Below are positions 1 through 5,902 of a stretch of 5,902 nt of DNA, one piece after another. Source of the stretch: Tannerellaceae bacterium (GTDB lineage Bacteria > Bacteroidota > Bacteroidia > Bacteroidales > Tannerellaceae); NCBI GenBank assembly GCA_020860805.1, contig JAJBTP010000365.1, forward strand, positions 1-5,902. The letters are read 5' to 3'. A model generated the notes under the pieces. That model did no database searches and was not told where the DNA came from. It saw only the letters and a list, made by a program, of their open reading frames with translations. Every line of letters begins with the position of its first letter. Positions within the stretch are counted from its first letter, which is position 1. A program made the position numbers and the translations under genes.

Positions 1-46
1 TTGTTGGCTATAAAGAACAAATATCTAATTAATTAAACAATATATC

Positions 47-1306
47 ATGAGGAAGGCGGCTCTATTCATACTTGCTATAGTTGTAACTTTTAGCTGTTGG
101 GCACAAAGAGATAATTTTTCTTACAAATTTTACGGATTTGTAAGAGGAGACTTGTTTTACAATTCCCGCAGTAATGTAGAAGCCATCGACGGTATATTCT
201 ATCTATACCCTGAAAATGAAAAGTTAGACGCAGGCGGAAAAGACTTAAATGCCGTATCCAATACCGGTTTTTATACGCTGACTGCCCGTTTAGGTATGGA
301 TATCCGGGGACGCAGAGTAGGCAGTGCCGAAACGTCAGCCAAAATTGAAGCCGACTTCGGCGGCAATGCTTCAGCCCCTTATTTTTTCCGTCTCCGTCAT
401 GCCTATGTCAATCTGAATTGGGATAATGGTTCCAGTGTACTGGTAGGACAAACCTGGCATCCCTTATGGAGTATTTTTCCGGAAACATTAAACCTTTGTA
501 CCGGTTCCCCCTTCCAGCCCTTTAACCGGAGTCCGCAAATTCGTTACCAATACAATATAAATAGATTTACATTTACCGGTTCAGCCGTTTACCAGCTTAT
601 GTCACTAAGTCCGGGCCCGGTTACTTCCAACGGGAAAACAATCAGTGGCAAAAACGAAGACTTTATAAAAAATGGAATCGTACCGGAACTATTTGCCGGA
701 GTACATTACTGTAAAAACGGCTTTCTGGGAGGAGTAGGTGTTGAAATGCTTTCTCTCAAACCCCGAACAGAATCCATCGTAAATGATAATATTTATAAAG
801 TGAACGAACGTATCACGACTTTCTCTTATATGGCCGAAGCTCAATATTATACCCGTAACTGGCAATTTGCCGGAAAAACCTTACTGGCCTCCAATCTGTC
901 ACACACCAATCTATTAGGAGGTTATGGTGTTTCGGCAGTAGATGAAAGAACCGGAAAGCGGGATTATACAGCCAATCAGTACTCTACTTCGTGGTTAAAT
1001 GTAGTGTATGGAGACAAATGGAAAGTAGGAGCCTTTGCAGGATATTCCAAAAACCTGGGTACCAAAGACGAATTAATCGCCGGAAACCCAAACGACCCAT
1101 TTTATTATGGCTCCGGAGGAGATATTGACCAATTGACTTCCGGTATGCTTCATCTCTCTTACAATATTCCTCACTGGAAAGCCGGCGTTGAATATAACGT
1201 AACAACAGCCTGGTATGGCGATACAGACCTGGCAAGCGGGAAAGTAAAAAATACAAATGGGGTTACCAACCATCGGATATTATTCTTATTCACATATTAT
1301 TTTTAA
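47..1306 (+). CDS. Outer-membrane beta-barrel protein, DcaP-like porin family (probable)
   Basis: Predicted outer-membrane channel protein of 419 residues. Residues 1-19 form a signal peptide (MRK, a hydrophobic core, then CWA before Gln20), fitting signal peptidase I cleavage. The mature part is made of alternating aromatic/polar beta strands, starting with YKFYGFVRGDLFYNSR at 26-41. The chain ends in LFLFTYYF; a terminal Phe is the usual Bam recognition signal of outer-membrane barrels. A conserved-looking block at 134-169 (GQTWHPLW, then SPFQPFNRSPQIRYQY) resembles Bacteroidetes proteins usually called hypothetical or DcaP-like porins; this assignment is from memory of the family, not a search. 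The start has no clear Shine-Dalgarno, only an AT-rich leader, which is normal in this phylum. The GH92 gene starts at the base after its stop codon, so the two are very likely cotranscribed and the channel may admit mannosidase substrates or products. Barrel nature is fairly sure; substrate is inferred only from the neighbour. Confidence 0.8.
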   Translation: MRKAALFILAIVVTFSCWAQRDNFSYKFYGFVRGDLFYNSRSNVEAIDGIFYLYPENEKLDAGGKDLNAVSNTGFYTLTARLGMDIRGRRVGSAETSAKIEADFGGNASAPYFFRLRHAYVNLNWDNGSSVLVGQTWHPLWSIFPETLNLCTGSPFQPFNRSPQIRYQYNINRFTFTGSAVYQLMSLSPGPVTSNGKTISGKNEDFIKNGIVPELFAGVHYCKNGFLGGVGVEMLSLKPRTESIVNDNIYKVNERITTFSYMAEAQYYTRNWQFAGKTLLASNLSHTNLLGGYGVSAVDERTGKRDYTANQYSTSWLNVVYGDKWKVGAFAGYSKNLGTKDELIAGNPNDPFYYGSGGDIDQLTSGMLHLSYNIPHWKAGVEYNVTTAWYGDTDLASGKVKNTNGVTNHRILFLFTYYF

Positions 1307-3571
1307 ATGAAAATGAAAAACGCAGGAATTGCTTTATTAAGTGCCATTCTTTTTCTAACAAATGCCTGTACACCTTCGCAGAAGGTTGAACAGATGCCAA
1401 ATGTTATCCGGTATGTCGATCCATTCATTGGGACAGGATTCCACGGACATACCTTCCCGGGACCAACCCGTCCGTATGCATTGGTACAATTAAGCCCCGA
1501 TACCCATATTATGGGTTGGGATGCCAGCAGTGGATACCACTATGAAGATTCTGTGATTTATGCATTCAGCCATACTCACCTGTCAGGAACCGGGATCGGT
1601 GATTTAGGAGATGTAGCCTTGCTACCTTATTCAGGAGAACATGGTATGAAACCGGTAGCTACTTTTAAGAAAGAAACCGAAAAAGCAGCCCCCGGATATT
1701 ATGCCGTAAAACTGGATAACTTCGGAGTAAAAGTAGAATTAACTTCCACAGACCGTGTTGGGTTCCATAAATATACTTTCGAGAACCCGTCAGACCGTAA
1801 AGTAATGCTGGATTTAGGGCATGTTCTTCAACCTAATTGGGGACACAAACTTACCGGAAAAGAATATCTGTTTGTCAACGATTCAACAGTAGAAGGAACT
1901 ATCCGGACACAAGGGTGGGCGCATGCACATACCGTATCCTACCGGATTACATTCTCGGAACCTATTGAAACCCTATACCAATACATTGACGGTACGCTAC
2001 GGCAAGACTCTCTGTTTCTACGCTTAAATACACAGGAGGAAGATTTAAAATTCCATTATAAATTTCCGGAAAGCAATCAGCCTCTATATGTAAAAGTCGC
2101 CATTTCACCTGTTAGTCCGGAAGGCGCAGAGCGTAACATGGATGCAGAATTAGCTCACTGGGATTTCGAAACCGTCCGCTACGAATCAGAACAGATATGG
2201 AACAGAGAATTAAACCGTATTCAGATAGAAAGCCAGGACCCATCCATATTGACCAATTATTATACAGCTCTTTACCACACCATGATTGCCCCATATGCCT
2301 ACCAGGATATTGACGGGAAATACATAGGAATGGATAAAAATATGCATATAGCAGAAAAAGGATATACAAACTATTCCGTATTCTCCCTTTGGGATACATT
2401 CCGGGCACTCCACCCACTTATGACTATTATTAATCCGGACCAGGCTGCCGAATGGGGAAATGTATTAGTGCAGGGATACAGAGAAGGAACCATTTTACCG
2501 AAATGGCCCTTAGCTTCCAACTATACAGGCTGTATGGTAGGTTATCCGGCTGTATCCGTGCTGGCCGACCTCGTAGCAAAAGACCTGGCAAAAGGAGATT
2601 TAAAAGAGTGGACAGAAGCAGGTTTACAATCTTCCGTTTACCGGGCTGATTTGGCAGAAAAGTTCAAAGGTACCCGTGAACTGGACTTAATCACGATGCA
2701 TACCTATTACAAAGAAAAATATGGTTTTGTACCGGCTGATTCAGTTCCGGAATCCGTTTCGTGGGGATTGGAAATGGCTTACTATGACTGGTGTATCTCA
2801 AAAATTGCCGAACGGGCAGGAATGTCTGATATAGCCCAGGCCTATAAAGAAAAAGGCGAATATTATAAACGGTATTTAGACCCCGAAACAAAATTTATGC
2901 GCCCCATTATGGGTAACGGGCAGTTCCGTACACCATTTAACCCTCGTTATTCTTCACACATGGAAAGTGACTATACCGAAGGAAACGCCTACCAGTGGAG
3001 TTTATTTGTTCCTCACGATATGGACAACCTGATTGAAACAATCGGCGGCCGCGATGAACTGGAAGCCAGACTGGACGCCATCTTTACCGCTTCTTCACAA
3101 ATTGATGGTGAGAATGCATCCGGAGATATCACCGGATTAATCGGACAATATGCACACGGAAACGAACCAAGCCACCACATGGCCTACCTGTACAACTGGA
3201 CAGATTCGCCCTGGAAAGGACAACAATATATGGACTACATCATGCGTGAATTCTACTTACCGGCACCTGAAGGAATTATCGGAAATGAAGACTGTGGCCA
3301 AATGTCCGCCTGGTATGTAATGAGTGTATTAGGATTTTACCAGGTTTGTCCGGGAGAACCGATATATGCTATCGGACGTCCTATAGTAGACCGCGCTGTA
3401 ATTCCGGTAAAAGGAGGTAAATTTGAAATTATAGTAAAAAACAACTCTCCTGAAAATAAATATGTCAAAGAAGTAAAACTGAACGGTAAGAAACTAAACA
3501 ATTTATTCTTCACTCACAAAGACATCGTAAAAGGCGGAAAATTAGAATTCGAAATGAGCCTCACATACTAA
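1307..3571 (+). CDS. GH92 family alpha-mannosidase, lipoprotein
   Basis: Exo-acting glycoside hydrolase of family 92, which removes alpha-linked mannose (most often alpha-1,2) with inversion and needs calcium. At 754 residues it matches the usual length. Visible family blocks, in order: YVDPFIGTGFHGHTFPG at 36-52, LSPDT at 62-66, SGYHYED at 75-81 and FSHTHLSGTG at 87-96 in the N-terminal beta domain; SLWDTFRALHPL at 360-371, TEGNAYQW at 557-564 (E558 a candidate catalytic acid), GNEPSHH at 618-624 with YLYN at 627-630, and GNEDCGQMSAWY at 659-670 in the (alpha/alpha)6 catalytic domain. The N terminus has a hydrophobic stretch ending in LTNAC, so Cys21 is a probable lipidation site, although Thr at -3 is a loose lipobox. 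No acidic run follows Cys21, so export to the cell surface is uncertain. Its ATG directly follows the porin stop TAA, suggesting translational coupling; a second in-frame ATG at 1313 is an alternative start. Linkage specificity cannot be told by eye. Confidence 0.95.
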   Translation: MKMKNAGIALLSAILFLTNACTPSQKVEQMPNVIRYVDPFIGTGFHGHTFPGPTRPYALVQLSPDTHIMGWDASSGYHYEDSVIYAFSHTHLSGTGIGDLGDVALLPYSGEHGMKPVATFKKETEKAAPGYYAVKLDNFGVKVELTSTDRVGFHKYTFENPSDRKVMLDLGHVLQPNWGHKLTGKEYLFVNDSTVEGTIRTQGWAHAHTVSYRITFSEPIETLYQYIDGTLRQDSLFLRLNTQEEDLKFHYKFPESNQPLYVKVAISPVSPEGAERNMDAELAHWDFETVRYESEQIWNRELNRIQIESQDPSILTNYYTALYHTMIAPYAYQDIDGKYIGMDKNMHIAEKGYTNYSVFSLWDTFRALHPLMTIINPDQAAEWGNVLVQGYREGTILPKWPLASNYTGCMVGYPAVSVLADLVAKDLAKGDLKEWTEAGLQSSVYRADLAEKFKGTRELDLITMHTYYKEKYGFVPADSVPESVSWGLEMAYYDWCISKIAERAGMSDIAQAYKEKGEYYKRYLDPETKFMRPIMGNGQFRTPFNPRYSSHMESDYTEGNAYQWSLFVPHDMDNLIETIGGRDELEARLDAIFTASSQIDGENASGDITGLIGQYAHGNEPSHHMAYLYNWTDSPWKGQQYMDYIMREFYLPAPEGIIGNEDCGQMSAWYVMSVLGFYQVCPGEPIYAIGRPIVDRAVIPVKGGKFEIIVKNNSPENKYVKEVKLNGKKLNNLFFTHKDIVKGGKLEFEMSLTY

Positions 3572-3590
3572 TAGCTGGGATGAAAGAGGA

Positions 3591-3664
3591 CGCAGATTAC
3601 ACAGAAAGCGTAGATGAACACAGAGAATCTTTAAAAGAAAAATAAATATTTGCGCTTTCTGCGT
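3591..3664. repeat. Short repeat with direct and inverted copies in convergent intergenic gap; possible bidirectional terminator
   Basis: Two near-identical direct units are seen, CGCAGATTACACAGA (3591-3605) and CGTAGATGAACACAGA (3609-3624), about 18 bases apart. An inverted copy, ATTTGCGCTTTCTGCGT, lies at 3648-3664. The segment 3599-3615 can pair with 3648-3664 over 17 positions with one mismatch and two G-T wobbles, including a perfect CAGAAAGCG core, leaving a 32-base A-rich loop. The element lies between the 3' ends of the mannosidase and the glycosyltransferase gene, where a terminator for both would be expected, but there is no classic compact GC stem with a U run. The wording of the repeat resembles noncoding sequences I recall as interspersed in Bacteroidetes and other genomes, sometimes near GxxExxY genes; that recollection is unchecked. 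Confidence 0.6.
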
Positions 3665-3695
3665 ACCCTATACTTCGTAATATAGAAACACACCA

Positions 3696-4571
3696 TTAAC
3701 TTAATAAAAAGCGGAAATATCGTTTTCTATCTTCTCCGGAATAGCCTTTAACAAACAAAACCTTAGGTAAGAGCAAAAAGAACATAGCCCAGCGAAACAC
3801 ATAATACTTAAAAGAATTATTATATTTCCGGATATATTTAAAAAGAGAAGTATAACGCATTATCTCACGATTCACCTTAACCTGTATGCTCTTTCCTTCC
3901 AGATGAATTATCCGTGGCCCGTCAATTATAACACGCCGGTAATTATTCAGAAACATCCGGTATTGAAGTTCATTTTCTTCAGAATACATAAAGAACTGTT
4001 CATCAAAGAAACCAATCTCATCAATAACTTTTCGGGGTAAAAACAAATCAGCTCCAACAATATAATCTACATCAAACGGAAGAGAAGGATGAACAATTAC
4101 CCTCTTTTTAGGGAAGACATGATAAACATAATCCATCAAATGGTTTTTCAGCATCCGTCCGAATGTTCCAAAATTGCCATAAGAATGACAAAAGCCCTCT
4201 TCCGCATCCAATAATAAACTACCTAAAGCACCGATACGTTCTCCCTGTAACTTTTCGGCATTATCAAAAAAGATTTTAACAGCATTATTTAATAAGATAC
4301 AGTCCGAATTCAACAGAAACAGATATTTTCCTCCGGCAGTAACAGCACCGGTATTATTCGCTTTTCCGAATCCCTGATTTTCACAATTAGCAATTAATTT
4401 TACCTGTGGGTATTCCAACCGAACTGCTTCAACCGAACCATCTGAAGAATTATTATCTACTACAATAACTTCAAAATGAACGTCTTTAGTACAGTCATAG
4501 ACAGACTGCAAACATTGTAATATCAGTTCACGGGTATTATAATTAACTATAATTACAGATACATCGGGCAT
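3696..4571 (-). CDS. Family 2 glycosyltransferase (WbbL/rhamnosyltransferase-like)
   Basis: Cytoplasmic, probably membrane-associated GT-A fold transferase of 291 residues, expected to move a sugar from a nucleotide donor onto a lipid-linked glycan during surface-polysaccharide assembly. Motifs: VSVIIVNYNT at 4-13 and VVDNNSSDGS at 37-46 (nucleotide-binding start of GT2), NQGFGKANN at 65-73, LLNSD at 86-90 (the DxD-equivalent position), GADLFLPR at 173-180, FFDEQFFMYSEENELQYR at 188-205 and IIHLEGKS at 221-228. This order is typical of the dTDP-rhamnosyltransferase-like branch, though donor and acceptor cannot be read from sequence. The 198-200 region has EEN where many relatives have an ED pair. 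A hydrophobic patch near 257-275 may anchor the C terminus, which ends in basic and aromatic residues. The gene is complete, starts at the only sensible ATG without a clear Shine-Dalgarno, is convergent with the mannosidase gene and divergent from the flippase gene. Confidence 0.92.
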   Translation of the reverse strand: MPDVSVIIVNYNTRELILQCLQSVYDCTKDVHFEVIVVDNNSSDGSVEAVRLEYPQVKLIANCENQGFGKANNTGAVTAGGKYLFLLNSDCILLNNAVKIFFDNAEKLQGERIGALGSLLLDAEEGFCHSYGNFGTFGRMLKNHLMDYVYHVFPKKRVIVHPSLPFDVDYIVGADLFLPRKVIDEIGFFDEQFFMYSEENELQYRMFLNNYRRVIIDGPRIIHLEGKSIQVKVNREIMRYTSLFKYIRKYNNSFKYYVFRWAMFFLLLPKVLFVKGYSGEDRKRYFRFLLS

Positions 4572-4600
4572 ATTATCTTATTATTTATCTGTTTCGTAAA

Positions 4601-4608
4601 CAAATGTA
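4601..4608 (-). promoter_or_regulatory. Candidate Bacteroidetes -7 promoter element for the glycosyltransferase gene
   Basis: On the - strand these bases read TACATTTG, an exact match to the TAnnTTTG -7 consensus of the Bacteroidetes primary sigma factor. Transcription would begin roughly at 4592-4596, leaving a short leader of about 20-25 bases before the start codon at 4571. No TTTG -33 element is seen at the usual 19-21 base spacing, so the call rests on one box and its position. Confidence 0.5.
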
Positions 4609-4655
4609 CGACAATTAGTCTGAAAATACATAGAGCCCTTTTAAAAGTTATTTGC

Positions 4656-4663
4656 TATCTTTG
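4656..4663 (+). promoter_or_regulatory. Candidate Bacteroidetes -7 promoter element for the flippase gene
   Basis: The bases read TATCTTTG, an exact TAnnTTTG match. A start site near 4668-4672 would give a leader of about 20 bases before the ATG at 4689. A TTTG at 4651-4654 is too close to be the -33 box, and nothing matching TTTG sits at the proper distance. This promoter would fire away from the one facing the glycosyltransferase gene. Confidence 0.5.
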
Positions 4664-4688
4664 ACAGAGAAATAGTTCGAAGGAATAT

Positions 4689-5902
4689 ATGGGTATTATT
4701 ATCAGGCAGAGTATCAAAGCAACAGCAATCAATTATCTTGGAGCCTTCCTGGGTTTTCTGATTACTTTCTTTGTACAGACACGTTGCCGTAGTACCGAAG
4801 AAATTGGTCTTTTGGGAGTACTTTTCGAAGCAGCTATGTTAATCGCCTCTTTAGCTATGTTGGGTGTTAATTCATCCGCCATACGTTTTTTCCCGTATTT
4901 TAAGAATCCGGAAAATAAGAATAACGGTTTTTTCTTCTATCTCATCGTTATACCATTCATAGGAGCGCTCATATTTATTCCGCTTTACCTGATATTACAC
5001 ACTCCTATAGCCAATTATTTCTCTACCAATTCAAAACTATTTGTAAGTTACTATTATTGGGTAATTCCCCTCATCCTTTTTATTTTATACTGGATTACCT
5101 TTGAAGCATACTCTTCCATATTAATGCGGATAGCCATTCCTCGCTTTATACGCGAAATAGGTATACGAATCTGTTTTCTCACTATTTATTTATTATACGG
5201 TTTTCAAATTATTACCATTGATGGATTAGTTGGAGGCTTTATTCTGACCTATGGTTTAGCCGCAGCCGGATGTCTCTGGTATGTGTCACGGATAGGTCCG
5301 GTAAGTCTTAAACACGATTACGGATACGTATCAAAACCTTTACGAAAAGAAGTTTTAAACTATACGGCATTCCTTTTATTTGGAGCATTAAGCGGAAGTA
5401 TTCTGGGGAAATTAGACCTATTTATGGTTAGTGCGAAGCTTGGTCTTAATTATGCCGGAATATACCGGATTGCATTCTACATGACTGCAATCATAGCTAT
5501 TCCAAGTCAATCCATTAGTACTATATCTTCCCCTATAGCCGCAGACTTAATGTCCAAAGAAGACTTTAAGGGAGCGACAACTCTTTTTCAGAAAGTAGCT
5601 TTACACCAGTTTCTGGCAGGCAGTCTATTATTTTTCTTTATCTGGGTTAATATGGATAGCATCTATGCGATCATTCCCAATGGAGGGGAATATGCAGCAG
5701 GTAAATGGGTTGTGTTCTTTATGGGGCTCTCGAAAGTAATAGAAGTCACCTTACTTTTCGGAGCACACCTTATTGGATACTCAAAATTCTATTATTGGCG
5801 GCTTTATTTTACTGTTTTTCTGACAATTATCACTATTATATTAAACAATTGGTTAATACCAATATATGGAATAAGCGGAGCGGCTCTGGCAATGCTTATA
5901 TC
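4689..5902 (+). CDS. Polysaccharide flippase (Wzx-type, MATE/MVF superfamily), 3' end outside window
   Basis: Integral inner-membrane protein expected to move lipid-linked glycan units from the cytoplasmic to the periplasmic face. The frame stays open from the ATG to the window edge: 404 codons plus two bases, so the C-terminal part (normally some tens to about 100 residues more) is missing. Reading it shows repeated hydrophobic helices, for example around 14-30, 42-60, 80-103, 120-140, 158-175, 178-198, 226-240, 308-320 and 372-390, about ten in the visible part. Family-like stretches are IRQSIKATAINYLGAFLGF at 5-23, LDLFMVSAKLGLNYAGIYR at 242-260 and the YGISGAALAML block at 393-403. An AGGA four bases before the ATG is a weak, close ribosome-binding site. 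It is divergent from a GT2 gene, which supports a role in O-antigen, capsule or exopolysaccharide export. A related flippase for another lipid-linked glycan is the main alternative. Confidence 0.88.
   Translation, partial: MGIIIRQSIKATAINYLGAFLGFLITFFVQTRCRSTEEIGLLGVLFEAAMLIASLAMLGVNSSAIRFFPYFKNPENKNNGFFFYLIVIPFIGALIFIPLYLILHTPIANYFSTNSKLFVSYYYWVIPLILFILYWITFEAYSSILMRIAIPRFIREIGIRICFLTIYLLYGFQIITIDGLVGGFILTYGLAAAGCLWYVSRIGPVSLKHDYGYVSKPLRKEVLNYTAFLLFGALSGSILGKLDLFMVSAKLGLNYAGIYRIAFYMTAIIAIPSQSISTISSPIAADLMSKEDFKGATTLFQKVALHQFLAGSLLFFFIWVNMDSIYAIIPNGGEYAAGKWVVFFMGLSKVIEVTLLFGAHLIGYSKFYYWRLYFTVFLTIITIILNNWLIPIYGISGAALAMLI

Noticed and set aside
1..46. Possible promoter upstream of the porin-like gene
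   Set aside because: The 46 bases are AT-rich but contain no TAnnTTTG element; the promoter may lie outside the window or the gene may continue an upstream operon.
984..1273. Two - strand open frames of 90 and 66 codons
   Set aside because: They lie fully inside the porin-like gene on the opposite strand, resemble no protein I know, and the + strand frame has a clear barrel sequence with a terminal Phe.
2112..2891. Four further open frames (three - strand, one +1-shifted) within the mannosidase gene
   Set aside because: They overlap the highly conserved GH92 catalytic region and have no recognisable motifs; they are shadows.
3411..3420. AGGAGG Shine-Dalgarno-like sequence
   Set aside because: It lies inside the mannosidase coding frame with no start codon followed by a usable open frame, so it is a chance Lys-Gly-Gly codon run.
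3580..3645. A 21-codon open frame after the mannosidase gene (starts MKEDADYTES)
   Set aside because: It is built almost wholly from the intergenic repeat units, has no good ribosome-binding site, and its composition follows the repeat rather than a protein family.
3666..3685. Small hairpin around TATACTTCGTAATATA
   Set aside because: The pairing is short and AT-only with a bulge, too weak to call a terminator by itself.
4639..4646. TTTTAAAA palindrome between the divergent promoters
   Set aside because: It is a simple AT palindrome expected by chance in an AT-rich spacer and too short to propose as an operator.

Overview
The window looks like ordinary chromosomal DNA from a member of the order Bacteroidales, probably a gut commensal. 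The evidence is the family content (a GH92 mannosidase lipoprotein and an aromatic-ended outer-membrane barrel), AT-rich leaders with little or no Shine-Dalgarno sequence, and two TAnnTTTG -7 promoter elements of the Bacteroidetes primary sigma factor type. Genus cannot be fixed by eye; an Odoribacter- or Parabacteroides-like organism is a guess.

Left part (1-3571, + strand): a probable two-gene operon. The first gene encodes a 419-residue outer-membrane beta-barrel protein resembling DcaP-type porins. It is followed with no gap by a 754-residue GH92 alpha-mannosidase with a lipoprotein-type signal. Together they suggest uptake and trimming of alpha-mannosides, perhaps N-glycan or yeast-mannan fragments, without the SusC/SusD pair of a standard polysaccharide utilization locus, at least inside this window.

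Middle (3572-3695): a 124-bp gap between convergent genes. It holds a short interspersed-type repeat: two direct copies of a CGYAGAT-ACACAGA unit plus an inverted copy, which can fold into a long hairpin and may act as a two-way terminator.

Right part (3696-5902): a family 2 glycosyltransferase on the - strand, and divergent from it the start of a multi-spanning polysaccharide flippase (Wzx-type) that runs off the window. They are separated by a 117-bp region with one candidate promoter facing each way. These two genes suggest the edge of a surface-polysaccharide (O-antigen, capsule or exopolysaccharide) locus, probably unrelated in function to the mannosidase operon.

I saw no RNA genes, CRISPR arrays, insertion sequences or phage genes. 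I do not see convincing evidence of a novel system; the most unusual items are the porin-mannosidase pairing and the intergenic repeat.
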